From Streptomyces sp. 1222.5 (GTDB lineage: Bacteria > Actinomycetota > Actinomycetes > Streptomycetales > Streptomycetaceae), in contig NZ_FNSZ01000001.1 in the NCBI RefSeq assembly GCF_900105245.1, forward strand, positions 5,020,001 to 5,084,000: 64,000 bases of DNA, read 5' to 3'. Of this stretch, positions 1-8,335 are shown piece after piece. A program made the translations under genes and the position numbers. The notes under the pieces were generated by a model. That model had not been told where the DNA came from. It saw only the letters and a program-made list of their open reading frames with translations, and did no database searches. Positions within the stretch are counted from its first letter, which is position 1. Every line of letters starts with the position of its first letter.

Positions 1-526
1 ACTCCTTCAGCGCCTCGACCGTGAGCGTGGTCAGCGGCACCGGGTGGAGGCTGTAGCCGTCGAGCGAGCCGTCCTCCAGCGGCGAGTTCTCGTACCCCAC
101 CTTCTGCAGGGCCCGCTTGCTGAACTCGTCCGTGTTCACGATGATCTCGGCGCCGCGCGGCAGATCGCCGATGTTCGCCTTCAGGGCGGCCGGGTTCATC
201 GCGACCAGCACGTTCGGCGCGTCGCCCGGGGTCAGGATGTCGTGGTCGGCGAAGTGGAGCTGGAACGAGGAGACGCCCGGCAGGGTGCCGGCGGGGGCGC
301 GGATCTCGGCCGGGAAGTTCGGCAGGGTGGAGAGGTCGTTCCCGAAGGACGCCGTCTCCGAGGTGAAACGGTCCCCGGTGAGCTGCATACCGTCACCCGA
401 GTCCCCGGCGAACCGGATGATCACCCGGTCCAGGCGCCGCACGTCCTTGGCTCCGCCCGGTTTGCGCTGCTCTCCCACGACGGTTCCGTCGGTCTGCTCC
501 GCTGGGCTGCTGACCTGGCTGGTCAC
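1..526 (-). CDS. korA: 2-oxoglutarate:ferredoxin oxidoreductase subunit alpha (partial)
   Basis: This is the N-terminal 175 codons; the rest lies beyond the window edge. The reverse strand reads VTSQVSSPAEQTDGTV, then RLDRVIIRFAGDSGDGMQ and NDLSTLPNFPAEIRAPAGT. That is the gamma-type domain that precedes the alpha domain in fused KorA proteins of the 2-oxoacid:ferredoxin oxidoreductase family. KorAB oxidatively decarboxylates 2-oxoglutarate to succinyl-CoA and reduces ferredoxin. I chose the GTG at 526 because a perfect GGAGG lies at 536-540. It sits near a complex I cluster that has no NADH module, which suggests (inference) a ferredoxin-linked electron supply. Confidence 0.9.
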   Translation of the reverse strand, partial: MTSQVSSPAEQTDGTVVGEQRKPGGAKDVRRLDRVIIRFAGDSGDGMQLTGDRFTSETASFGNDLSTLPNFPAEIRAPAGTLPGVSSFQLHFADHDILTPGDAPNVLVAMNPAALKANIGDLPRGAEIIVNTDEFSKRALQKVGYENSPLEDGSLDGYSLHPVPLTTLTVEALKE

Positions 527-809
527 TGAACTGGACCTCCTTCGAGGCGGCTGTCCGGGGTGCGGTCGTCCCACGGACCATCCCAGGATCAACCCTACGT
601 CGGTCAGGGTCGCCTTCCCGGTGGCATCCGTGGAACGGATCACATTTCGAGACGGCCTGTCGCACCGGGTTCCCATGATGTCCCGCGCCGTCCGGGCACC
701 GGCCGAGGCGCTCCCCGCGGGTCCCGCGGATCCCTCCTTCCGCTCCCGTCCGGGTACCCCGTTCGCCGGGGTCCCCGGAGGGGCGGGCGACGCGCCGCGG
801 ACACGTCCG

Positions 810-1481
810 TCACGAGTTCAGATAGGTGAGAACGGCCAGAACTCGACGGTGGTCGCCGTCGCTCGGAGCGAGGCCGAGCTTCAGGAAGATGTTGCTGACG
901 TGCTTCTCCACGGCGCCGTCGCTGACCACCAGCTGCCGGGCGATCGCCGAGTTCGTGCGCCCCTCGGCCATCAGTCCGAGCACCTCGCGCTCGCGCGGGG
1001 TCAGTCCGGCCAGCACGTCCTGCTTGCGGCTGCGGCCGAGCAGCTGCGCGACCACCTCCGGGTCCAGCGCCGTACCGCCCTCGGCGACCCGCACCACCGC
1101 GTCGACGAACTCCCGCACCTCGGCGACCCGGTCCTTGAGCAGATAGCCCACACCCCGGCTGGATCCGGCCAGCAGTTCGGTGGCGTAGCGCTCCTCCACG
1201 TACTGCGACAGCACCAGCACCCCGAGCCCGGGGTGCGCCTTGCGCAGCGCCACGGCCGCCCGCACGCCCTCGTCGGTGTGGGTCGGCGGCATCCGCACGT
1301 CCGCCACCACCACGTCGGGCAGCTCGCCCTGCGCGTCCAGGTCGGCGATGGTCTTCACCAGCGCGTCCGCGTCCCCGACACCGGCCACCACGTCGTGCCC
1401 GCGGTCGGTCAGCAGCCGGGTCAGCCCCTCCCTGAGCAGCACCGAGTCCTCGGCGATGACCACCCGCACCCTGTCCTCCAT
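810..1481 (-). CDS. NarL/LuxR-family response regulator
   Basis: The product is 223 aa. An N-terminal receiver domain has the acidic pair E11/D12 and the phospho-acceptor D61 in VVADVRMPP. The C-terminal LuxR-type helix-turn-helix is recognisable from LTPREREVLGLMAEGRTN and VEKHVSNIFLKL. The start is the ATG at 1481 opening MEDRVRVVIAEDS; the longer frame upstream has no receiver homology. It is the only response regulator beside two histidine kinases transcribed in the same direction, so both probably phosphorylate it. The DNA target is not evident. Confidence 0.93.
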   Translation of the reverse strand: MEDRVRVVIAEDSVLLREGLTRLLTDRGHDVVAGVGDADALVKTIADLDAQGELPDVVVADVRMPPTHTDEGVRAAVALRKAHPGLGVLVLSQYVEERYATELLAGSSRGVGYLLKDRVAEVREFVDAVVRVAEGGTALDPEVVAQLLGRSRKQDVLAGLTPREREVLGLMAEGRTNSAIARQLVVSDGAVEKHVSNIFLKLGLAPSDGDHRRVLAVLTYLNS

Positions 1482-1668
1482 GATCTTCCGGCCCCCCGAG
1501 CCCGATCCCGCGACGACGTCCGTGCCGGACGCGCGTCCGTACGAAGGTCCAGCATTCCAGCATTCGGGCCGCACCGCCGCCGCGCTCCGGCGATGCGGGC
1601 GGGAGGGAGGCGGTGCCGGTCTCCGGGCTCGCGGCCGGGGCCCGGGGGCTTCGCGGGGGTACGAGCCG

Positions 1669-3012
1669 TCAGGCGGTCGTCCGCCAGGGCAGTTCGGCGA
1701 TCACGCGGGTCGGGCCGCCGGCCGGCGAGTCGACCAGGAGGACGCCGTCCACCGCGTCCAGCCGGCCGGCGAGCCCGGCCAGACCCGAGCCGCGGGAGAC
1801 GTCCGCGCCGCCCACGCCGTCATCGATCACCTGGAGCATCAGCCGGTCCTCCGAGCGCCACACGTCCACCGACGCGGACCGGGCCCGGCTGTGCTTGCTG
1901 ATGTTCTGCAGCAGCTCGGAGACGGTGAAGTAGGCGATGCCCTCGATGGCCGGGACCGGCCGGGCGGGCAGGTCGACCTCGACCCGCACCGGCACCGTGC
2001 AGCGGGAGGCGACCGCGGACAGGGCCGCGTCCAGGCCGCGGTCGGTCAGCACGGCGGGATGGATGCCCCGGGCGAGATCGCGCAGCTCCTGCAGGGCCGT
2101 CTTCACCTCGCCGTGCGCCTCGTCCACCATGCGCGCCGCCGCCTGCGGGTCCTCCCGGAGCTTCTCCTTCGCCAGCCCCAGATCCATGGCCAGGCCGACC
2201 AGCCGGGCCTGCGCCCCGTCGTGCAGGTCCCGCTCGATGCGCCGCAGATCGGCGGCGGCCGTGTCGACCACGACCCCGCGGTCCGACTCCAGCTCCACCA
2301 CCCGCGCCGACAGTCGCGACGGCCCGAGAAGCCCCCGGACGAGCAGCCCGTCCACGGTCGTCAGGGCCCGTACGAGCCACGGCGTGGCCAGCGTGAAGAG
2401 CAGCCCGACCAGGCAGGTCACGGTGATCTCGAAGGGGTTGTCGAGATAGACGCTGTGGTGGTCGTCGCCGTAGAGCTGCACACCGCCGGTGCCGGCGTAC
2501 GCCGGGAACACCCAGAACCACAGCGGATAGCTCAGCAGCGTCCAGCCGACCGTCCAGAAGCTCACCGCCACCGAGAACGCGAACACCGCCCACGGGAACT
2601 GCACCACCGCGTACAGCAGGTGTCGCCAGGAACTGCCGCTCTTGAGGACCGCGCCCATCCAGGCCAGGGCGCCCGGCTTGGTCGTCCGCAACGGTTCCGG
2701 GTCGGCCACGTCAACGCCCAGCAGCGCGCGTGCCCGCGCCCGCTCCAGGACGCCGAAGCCCCGGCAGCCGGCGAGCGCGGCGGCCAGCACCGGGATGCCG
2801 AGGAAGGTCACCAGCAGTCCCGCCCCGAGCGGCACCATCGCCACCGCCCAGGTGAACAGGACGATGGAGACCGGCAGGCTCAGCAGGACATGGCCGAACT
2901 CGCGCAGGGTGCGTGCCTCGAACGGCGCCCGCAGCGCCGCGGGCAGCCGGTGACCGGTGCCGGCGGGCCGGTCGTGCCCTCGCCCGTACCGCTGTCCGTA
3001 CTCCGTGGCCAT
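1669..3012 (-). CDS. Sensor histidine kinase, HisKA_3 type (first paralogue)
   Basis: The product is 447 aa. The membrane-embedded N-terminal part resembles the 'Sensor' family seen in Streptomyces NarL-system kinases, with about four to five hydrophobic segments up to residue ~250. The HisKA_3 dimerisation helix carries the phospho-acceptor His in RRIERDLHDGAQARLVGLA. A C-terminal HATPase domain follows (TVSELLQNISKHSRA, DDGVGG, GSGLAGLAGR). It autophosphorylates and passes phosphate to a NarL-type regulator, presumably the one at 810-1481. The start MATEYGQRYG has only a weak Shine-Dalgarno. Compared with the downstream paralogue it has an extra loop between membrane segments (residues about 165-205). 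Confidence 0.9.
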   Translation of the reverse strand: MATEYGQRYGRGHDRPAGTGHRLPAALRAPFEARTLREFGHVLLSLPVSIVLFTWAVAMVPLGAGLLVTFLGIPVLAAALAGCRGFGVLERARARALLGVDVADPEPLRTTKPGALAWMGAVLKSGSSWRHLLYAVVQFPWAVFAFSVAVSFWTVGWTLLSYPLWFWVFPAYAGTGGVQLYGDDHHSVYLDNPFEITVTCLVGLLFTLATPWLVRALTTVDGLLVRGLLGPSRLSARVVELESDRGVVVDTAAADLRRIERDLHDGAQARLVGLAMDLGLAKEKLREDPQAAARMVDEAHGEVKTALQELRDLARGIHPAVLTDRGLDAALSAVASRCTVPVRVEVDLPARPVPAIEGIAYFTVSELLQNISKHSRARSASVDVWRSEDRLMLQVIDDGVGGADVSRGSGLAGLAGRLDAVDGVLLVDSPAGGPTRVIAELPWRTTA

Positions 3013-3117
3013 CGAATGTCGTTCCGTTCTCCTCGTCCGGGCGGCCGCTTCGGCCGTGTCTCCAGAGTCGTGCGCGCCGCCGCACGGAGCCATGAAGGCC
3101 GTCGGCGTCTTGGGACG

Positions 3118-3129
3118 GGGGTTTTCCCC
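3118..3129. promoter_or_regulatory. GGGGTTTTCCCC palindrome upstream of first kinase
   Basis: This 12-bp palindrome, followed on the plus strand by ACCCC, lies about 105 bp upstream of the kinase start at 3012. The same palindrome followed by ACCCC occurs at 4529-4540, upstream of the paralogous kinase. The shared position suggests (inference) a common operator, for instance for the neighbouring response regulator. Confidence 0.4.
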
Positions 3130-3180
3130 ACCCCCCCGGGGCGCGGCGCGGTCGGACGAGCCGTGCCGGGAGACGACCGC

Positions 3181-3209
3181 GGGGCCGTACGGCTGTTCCG
3201 TACGGCCCC
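3181..3209 (-). terminator. Rho-independent-type hairpin after the second kinase gene
   Basis: A perfect 12-bp inverted repeat (3181-3192 with 3198-3209, loop 5 nt) lies just beyond the stop of the kinase gene ending at 3249. It separates the two kinase genes. There is no clear U-run, as is usual in Streptomyces. Confidence 0.6.
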
Positions 3210-3248
3210 GGGCCCGGCGTGCGTGCGGACCGCGCGCGGGAGGCGCGG

Positions 3249-4466
3249 CTACGCCTTCCGGTCGCGCCACGGCAGCTCCGCGGTGACCACCGTCGGGCCG
3301 CCGTCCGGCGAGTCGACGACGAACAGGCCGTCCACCGCGCCCAGCCGCTCCGCCAGCCCCCGCATACCGCTGCCGCCGTCGAGCCGCGCGCCGCCCCGGC
3401 CGTCGTCCCGTACCTGGATGAGCAGCCGGTCCGCCGACCGCCACACGTCCACCGAGGCGGAACGCGCCCCGCTGTGCTTGCTGACGTTCTGCAGCAGCTC
3501 GGAGACCGTGAAGTAGGCGATGCCCTCGATGGCCTCAGCGGGACGGGCGGGCAGGTCCGCGGTCACCTTCACCGGCACGGTGCAGCGGGAGGCGACCGAC
3601 GACAGCGCCGCGTCCAGGCCCCGGTCCGTGAGCACCGCCGGATGGATGCCCCGGGCCAGGTCGCGCAGCTCCTGGAGGGCCAGCTTCACCTCGCCGTGCG
3701 CCTCGTCCACCATCGCCGCGGCGGCGTCGGGGTCCTCCAGCAGCTTCTCCTTGGCCAGCCCGAGCCCCATCGCCAGGTTGACCAGCCGGGCCTGCGCGCC
3801 GTCGTGCAGATCCCGTTCGATCCGGCGCAGATCCGCCGCCGCCGTGTCGACCACGACCCCGCGGTCGGACTCCAGTTCGGCGATACGGCGTTCCAGCTCG
3901 TCTGAGGGCGACAGCAGCCCCCGCACCATCGCCCGGTCGACGTTCGCCAGCCCCCGCGCCAGGTACGGCAGCACCGGCCACAGCACGAACAGCGACACCA
4001 GCACGGTGCAGAAGGTGAGGATGCCCCAGGGCAGCCGGATGGCGTCGTACAGCAGGGTCCGCCAGCCCACCGGGTCCTTCAGCGCCATCCACAGCCGTGG
4101 CACCGGCCCCCCGCTCCGGGCGAGCGGCAGCGGCGTCGGCTCCTCCACCCGCACCCCGAGCAGTTTCCGGGCCCGGGCCCGCTCCAGCTTGCCCAGCTGC
4201 CGGGCGCCCAGCAGGGCGAGCGCGAGCAGCGGCAGGCCGATGACCGTCAGCGTGAGCGCGCCCCCGGTGGCCAGCGCCGTGACGGCGTAGACGAAGCCGA
4301 ACACCGCCACCGGCAGGTTCAGCAGGAGATGTGCGATCTCCTTCCAGGTGTACGTGTCGTAGGCCGGCCGGAGCGGAGGCGGACGGTCGGGGCCGTCGGT
4401 CCGGTCGGGGCCGTCGGTCCGGCCGATGCCGTCGAAGCGGCCGGCGGCGGAGCTGGGAGCGGTCAT
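3249..4466 (-). CDS. Sensor histidine kinase, HisKA_3 type (second paralogue)
   Basis: The product is 405 aa and has the same architecture as its neighbour: a multi-pass N-terminal sensor, RRIERDLHDGAQARLVNLA with the phospho-acceptor His, and a HATPase domain (TVSELLQNVSKHSGA, DDGRGG, GSGMRGLAER). The catalytic halves of the two kinases are nearly identical in long stretches, which indicates a tandem duplication. The start MTAPSSAAG at 4466 was chosen because the upstream in-frame extension is low-complexity. It lacks the extra membrane-proximal loop of its paralogue, so the signal sensed may differ. It diverges from the nuo operon. Confidence 0.9.
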   Translation of the reverse strand: MTAPSSAAGRFDGIGRTDGPDRTDGPDRPPPLRPAYDTYTWKEIAHLLLNLPVAVFGFVYAVTALATGGALTLTVIGLPLLALALLGARQLGKLERARARKLLGVRVEEPTPLPLARSGGPVPRLWMALKDPVGWRTLLYDAIRLPWGILTFCTVLVSLFVLWPVLPYLARGLANVDRAMVRGLLSPSDELERRIAELESDRGVVVDTAAADLRRIERDLHDGAQARLVNLAMGLGLAKEKLLEDPDAAAAMVDEAHGEVKLALQELRDLARGIHPAVLTDRGLDAALSSVASRCTVPVKVTADLPARPAEAIEGIAYFTVSELLQNVSKHSGARSASVDVWRSADRLLIQVRDDGRGGARLDGGSGMRGLAERLGAVDGLFVVDSPDGGPTVVTAELPWRDRKA

Positions 4467-4528
4467 ACCGGTCAGCCTGCCGTGCCCGGCACCCCTCGCG
4501 CCATGCGGTACGCCGCCCTCCGCCGCCT

Positions 4529-4540
4529 GGGGAAAACCCC
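4529..4540. promoter_or_regulatory. GGGGAAAACCCC palindrome upstream of second kinase
   Basis: This is the second copy of the 12-bp palindrome described at 3118-3129, again followed by ACCCC. It lies about 63 bp upstream of the kinase start at 4466, in the divergent region shared with nuoA. Confidence 0.4.
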
Positions 4541-4592
4541 ACCCCGGTCCCGGCCGGGGCGCCCGCACACGTCTCACGCCGTGACGGGCTGC

Positions 4593-4620
4593 TTACCAGT
4601 TCTTTATCAGGGCCTAGACT
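4593..4620 (+). promoter_or_regulatory. Candidate promoter of the nuo operon
   Basis: A -10-like TAGACT (4615-4620) lies 16 bp after a weak -35 TTACCA (4593-4598), about 80 bp before the nuoA start. No other good hexamer pair is evident between the divergent kinase gene and nuoA. Confidence 0.4.
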
Positions 4621-4699
4621 CCCGTGCGTACAGATCCTCGAATGATGTCGCATCACAGAGTTCACGAAGGTCACGAGGTCAGGGAGCGAGGGGCGCACC

Positions 4700-5119
4700 G
4701 TGCGGGAGACGTTGGGAGACTCGACGATCGCCACGGCGAACGTCGTCGCGGCCGGCTACTTCCGGTCCTATGCGGTGGTGGGACTGCTCGCCGTCGTCGG
4801 TGTGCTGTTCGTCGCGGTCGCCTTCGGCGCCGGCCGTCTGCTGCGCCCGGTCGTGCCGACCCCCGAGAAACTCCTGACCTACGAGTGCGGCGTCGACCCC
4901 GTCGGCGAGGGCTGGGCCCACACCCAGGTCCGCTACTACGTCTACGCGTTCCTGTACGTGATCTTCGCGGTCGACTCGATCTTCCTGTTCCCCTGGGCGA
5001 CGGTCTTCGCCGCCCCCGGTTACGGCGCGACGACCCTCGTGGAGATGTTCGTCTTCCTCGGCTTCCTCGCCGTGGGCCTGCTGTACGCATACAAGAAGGG
5101 CGTCCTGGCATGGACGTGA
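4700..5119 (+). CDS. nuoA: NADH-quinone oxidoreductase-like subunit A
   Basis: The product is 139 aa with three transmembrane segments. It has the conserved loop YECGVDPVGEGWAHTQVRYYVYA and the acidic FAVDSIFLFPWA segment of NuoA/ND3. The GTG start follows the purine-rich AGGGAGCGAGGGG. NuoA sits at the junction of the membrane and hydrophilic arms near the quinone site. It opens a ten-gene operon and overlaps nuoB by 10 bp. Confidence 0.93.
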   Translation: MRETLGDSTIATANVVAAGYFRSYAVVGLLAVVGVLFVAVAFGAGRLLRPVVPTPEKLLTYECGVDPVGEGWAHTQVRYYVYAFLYVIFAVDSIFLFPWATVFAAPGYGATTLVEMFVFLGFLAVGLLYAYKKGVLAWT

Positions 5120-5739
5120 ACCCCTCGGCCGCATCCGTACCCCCGGGGCCCGGGCCCGTCGCGCTGCCCGAGCCCAAGCGGCTCGGCACTCTGGCACGCC
5201 TCGCACCCGAGCCGATGAAGGTGGTCCTCAACTGGGGCCGCCGCTACTCGCTGTGGGTCTTCAACTTCGGGCTCGCCTGCTGCGCGATCGAGTTCATCGC
5301 CGCGTCGATGGCCCGCCACGACTTCATCCGGCTCGGCGTCATCCCCTTCGCCCCGGGACCCCGCCAGGCCGACCTGATGATCGTCTCCGGCACGGTCACC
5401 GACAAGATGGCCCCGGCCGTCAAGCGCCTGTACGAGCAGATGCCCGAGCCGAAGTACGTCATCTCCTTCGGCGCCTGCTCCAACTGCGGCGGCCCCTACT
5501 GGGACTCCTACTCCGTCACCAAGGGCGTCGACCAGATCATCCCGGTGGACGTCTACGTCCCCGGCTGCCCGCCGCGCCCCGAGGCACTGCTCCAGGGCAT
5601 CCTCAAGCTCCAGGAGAAGATCGCCCGCGAGTCGCTGGACGAGCGGTACGGCACCGGTTCCGCCCGGCCGTCCGCGGCCGCCCTGCAGAGCGGCCTGGTG
5701 AAGCCCCCGGCCCCGGCCGCCGAGGGGGACGCCCGATGA
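5110..5739 (+). CDS. nuoB: NADH-quinone oxidoreductase-like subunit B
   Basis: The product is 209 aa. All four ligands of iron-sulfur cluster N2 are present: the tandem C57/C58 (LACCAIEF), the cysteines of SFGACSNCGGPY, and PGCPPRPEALL. Cluster N2 passes electrons to quinone. The C-terminal ~35 residues are Ala/Pro-rich. The stop overlaps the nuoC start (ATGA), indicating translational coupling. NuoB normally docks against NuoD, which is absent from this cluster. Confidence 0.95.
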   Translation: MDVNPSAASVPPGPGPVALPEPKRLGTLARLAPEPMKVVLNWGRRYSLWVFNFGLACCAIEFIAASMARHDFIRLGVIPFAPGPRQADLMIVSGTVTDKMAPAVKRLYEQMPEPKYVISFGACSNCGGPYWDSYSVTKGVDQIIPVDVYVPGCPPRPEALLQGILKLQEKIARESLDERYGTGSARPSAAALQSGLVKPPAPAAEGDAR

Positions 5740-7370
5740 GCACGGTCGGCTGGCTGCCCGCCCCCGCGGAGGAACTCTTCGGCACGGACGCCACGGCCGA
5801 GGAGTCGTACGGCGTCCTCACCGTGGACGTACCGCCGTCCTCCTGGCTCACCGCCCTGGAGACGGCCCGTACGACCCTGTCCTGCACCTACTTCGACTGG
5901 CTGAGCGCGGTCGACGAGCCCGGCACCGGTTTCCGCGTCTCCGCCCACGTCGTCGCGCTGGACCCGGTCCGCCGGCTCCTGGTCCGCACGACCGTGCCGC
6001 ACGAGGCACCGGCGCTCCCCTCGGCCGTCGGCGTCTACGCGGGCGCCGCCTGGCACGAGCGCGAGACCCACGAGATGTTCGGCGTCGACTTCGCCGACCA
6101 CCCGGGCCTGGAGCACCTGTTGCTCCCCGAGAACTTCGAGGGCCACCCCCTCCGCAAGGACTTCGTCCTCGCCGCCCGTGTCGCCAAGGCCTGGCCCGGG
6201 GCGAAGGAGCCGGGCGAGTCCGACCACGGCGGCCCCAAGCGCCGTCAGATGCTGCCCCCGGGCGTCCCCGACCCGAACGAGTGGGGCCCGCTCAAGGGCC
6301 AGCTGCCCCCGGCCCCCGCCCGCCCGGCCCGAGGAGCGGCGCGCGCGGCGGCCGGTGACCGTCCGGTACGGCGCACCCGCACGGCGGCGCAGGGATCCGC
6401 GAGCCAGACCGAGGAGACCGGTGCGGTGGCCGGCCCGGCCGAAGCCGCGGGCACCACGGAGCCCTCCGGGGCCGCCGGAGCGCCGCGAGCCGGCGGAGCC
6501 GCTGCCCGTCCGCGCCGGATGCGGAGCGCGAGCGAGGGCTCGGCGAGCCAGTCGGCGCCGCCGGCCGAGACCGCGGCGCCGGGCGGGAGCACGGCTCCGG
6601 CCGGGGACGCGGCACCTGCCGGGGACGCGGCGACGCGGAAGGAGGCCGCGGCCGAGGGCGACGCCACACAGGCGGCGGCGTCCGGACCGGCCGCGGATGC
6701 CTCCGTGGCGCACGAGCCGGGCACGGCTCCGGCACCGTCCCGCCCGCGCCGCGCCCGCAGCGCCTCCGAAGGCTCGACGTCCCAGCGCACCGAAGCCGTC
6801 GGCGCGGAGCCGACGGAGAAGACGGGGCCGACCGGGCCCGCGGAGCCGGCGACCCCTGCGGCTCCCGCCCACAGGGCCGCCGCGCCGCGCAGCGCGGACG
6901 CCCCCTGGCACCACGCCCGCCCGGCGTTCGACGAGCCGGAGTCCGAGCCGCAGCCGGGGGAGAAGAAGGCCGAGCGTGCCGAGACCGCGGCGCCCGAAAG
7001 CCCGTCGCCCGGAGCGGCGGCACCCGCGAGCCCGGCGCCCGAAACCGCGGCCCCCGAAACCGCGGCCCCCGAATCCCCGGCCCCCGAATCCCCGGCCGCC
7101 GGGAGCCCGGCACCGAAGGACCCCGCACCCGAGAGCCCGGCACCGGAGGCGCCCACTTCCGAGGGCCACGGAAGCCCGGCCTCGGAAAGCCCGGCCTCGG
7201 AAAGCCCGGCCTCGGAAAGCCCGGCCTCGGAAAGCCCGGCCTCCGAAAGCCCCGAGCCCGGCAAGCGCACCCCCGAGGACTCCGGGCCGCAGGACCCCCA
7301 CGACCCTGCCCCCCAAGACCCCGCTCCCCAAGACCGCACCCCTGACGACCCCACAGGAGGCCCGCAGTGA
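5736..7370 (+). CDS. nuoC: Complex I 30-kDa subunit (NuoC) with a long disordered C-terminal extension
   Basis: The product is 544 aa, whereas NuoC is usually about 180-250 aa. Residues ~30-185 are the 30-kDa domain, with the signature WHERETHEMFGVDFADHPGL and LLLPENFEGHPLRKDF. Residues ~190-544 are almost wholly Ala/Pro/Ser/Glu/Gly. They include three copies of a basic-then-serine motif (TRTAAQGSASQ, MRSASEGSASQ, ARSASEGSTSQ at about residues 211, 261 and 339) and a block of five ASESP units. No NuoD homology is present in the extension, so this is not a NuoCD fusion. The frame is intact to the GTGA overlap with nuoH. The tail's role is unknown. Confidence 0.9.
   Translation: MSTVGWLPAPAEELFGTDATAEESYGVLTVDVPPSSWLTALETARTTLSCTYFDWLSAVDEPGTGFRVSAHVVALDPVRRLLVRTTVPHEAPALPSAVGVYAGAAWHERETHEMFGVDFADHPGLEHLLLPENFEGHPLRKDFVLAARVAKAWPGAKEPGESDHGGPKRRQMLPPGVPDPNEWGPLKGQLPPAPARPARGAARAAAGDRPVRRTRTAAQGSASQTEETGAVAGPAEAAGTTEPSGAAGAPRAGGAAARPRRMRSASEGSASQSAPPAETAAPGGSTAPAGDAAPAGDAATRKEAAAEGDATQAAASGPAADASVAHEPGTAPAPSRPRRARSASEGSTSQRTEAVGAEPTEKTGPTGPAEPATPAAPAHRAAAPRSADAPWHHARPAFDEPESEPQPGEKKAERAETAAPESPSPGAAAPASPAPETAAPETAAPESPAPESPAAGSPAPKDPAPESPAPEAPTSEGHGSPASESPASESPASESPASESPASESPEPGKRTPEDSGPQDPHDPAPQDPAPQDRTPDDPTGGPQ
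7180..7254 (+). repeat. Five 15-bp tandem repeats in the nuoC tail
   Basis: The unit CCTCGGAAAGCCCGG is repeated five times in frame (7180-7194 to 7240-7254). The last copy has changes. It encodes Ala-Ser-Glu-Ser-Pro units. Similar 15-bp periodicity (Ala-Pro-Glu-Thr/Ser-Ala/Pro) precedes it at about 7030-7100. Such arrays change copy number by slippage. Confidence 0.9.
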
Positions 7371-8335
7371 ACGACGTGCCGGACGTCGCCCTGCGACTCC
7401 TGATCGTGTTCGTCGTCTTCCTCACCTTTCCGCTGATCGTCGGTCAGACCGAGCACAAGGTGATGGCGCACATGCAGGGCCGGCTCGGCCCGATGTACGC
7501 GGGCGGCTTCCACGGCTGGGCCCAGCTCATCGCCGACGGCGTGAAGTTCGCGCAGAAGGAGGACGTGGTGCCGGCCGGCGCCGACCGGCGCGTCTTCCAG
7601 CTCGCCCCCGCCGTCGCCCTGCTGCCCTACCTCCTCGTCCTGCTCGCCATCCCGATCGGCCCGAGCGAGGGCGCCGTCGGCCAGGTCCTCGACGCGGGCG
7701 TGTTCTTCGTGCTCGCGGTGATGGGCGTCGGCGTGCTCGGCTCCCTCATGGCCGGCTGGGCCAGCGCGAACAAGTTCTCCCTGCTCGGCGGCCTGCGCAC
7801 GGCCGCCCAGCTGCTCGCGTACGAGCTCCCGATGCTGCTGGCGGCGGCCTCCGTCGCCATGGCCGCGGGCACCGTCTCGCTCCCCGGCATCCTGCACGGC
7901 TTCCACTGGTGGTGGGTGCCCTGGCAACTCGTCGGTGCGGTCGTCTTCTTCGTCGCCGGACTCGCCGAACTCCAGCGTCCGCCCTTCGACATGCCCGTCG
8001 CCGACTCCGAGATCATCTTCGGCGCGTACACCGAGTACACCGGTCTGCGCTTCGCCCTGTTCCTGCTCGCCGAGTACGCCGGCATCGTCGTCCTGTGCGG
8101 CCTGACCACCGTCCTCTTCCTGGGCGGCTGGCACGGCCCGTGGGGCACCGACGGCCTGGGCTGGGTGTGGACCCTGCTGAAGACCGCGATCCTCGCGTTC
8201 GTCGTCATCTGGCTCCGCGTCACCTACCCCCGGCTGCGCGAGGACCAGCTCCAGAAGCTCTCCTGGACCCTCCTCGTCCCCCTCTCCCTCGCCCAGATCG
8301 CCCTCACCGGCATCGTCAAGGTGGTGATCTCCTAG
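7367..8335 (+). CDS. nuoH: NADH-quinone oxidoreductase-like subunit H
   Basis: The product is 322 aa with about eight transmembrane helices. It has the NuoH/ND1 motifs EHKVMAHMQGRLGPMYAG, ADGVKFAQKED, the ASANKFSLLGGLRTAAQLLAYELP stretch and the acidic loop AELQRPPFDMPVADSEI that shapes the quinone chamber. The GTG start overlaps the nuoC stop (GTGA). Confidence 0.95.
   Translation: MNDVPDVALRLLIVFVVFLTFPLIVGQTEHKVMAHMQGRLGPMYAGGFHGWAQLIADGVKFAQKEDVVPAGADRRVFQLAPAVALLPYLLVLLAIPIGPSEGAVGQVLDAGVFFVLAVMGVGVLGSLMAGWASANKFSLLGGLRTAAQLLAYELPMLLAAASVAMAAGTVSLPGILHGFHWWWVPWQLVGAVVFFVAGLAELQRPPFDMPVADSEIIFGAYTEYTGLRFALFLLAEYAGIVVLCGLTTVLFLGGWHGPWGTDGLGWVWTLLKTAILAFVVIWLRVTYPRLREDQLQKLSWTLLVPLSLAQIALTGIVKVVIS

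Noticed and set aside
7030..7254. CRISPR array
   Set aside because: The 15-bp repeats are contiguous, in frame and encode Ala/Ser/Glu/Pro; there are no spacers.
5736..7370. NuoC-NuoD fusion as an explanation for the extra length
   Set aside because: The extension has no NuoD motif and is Ala/Pro/Ser/Glu repeat sequence throughout.
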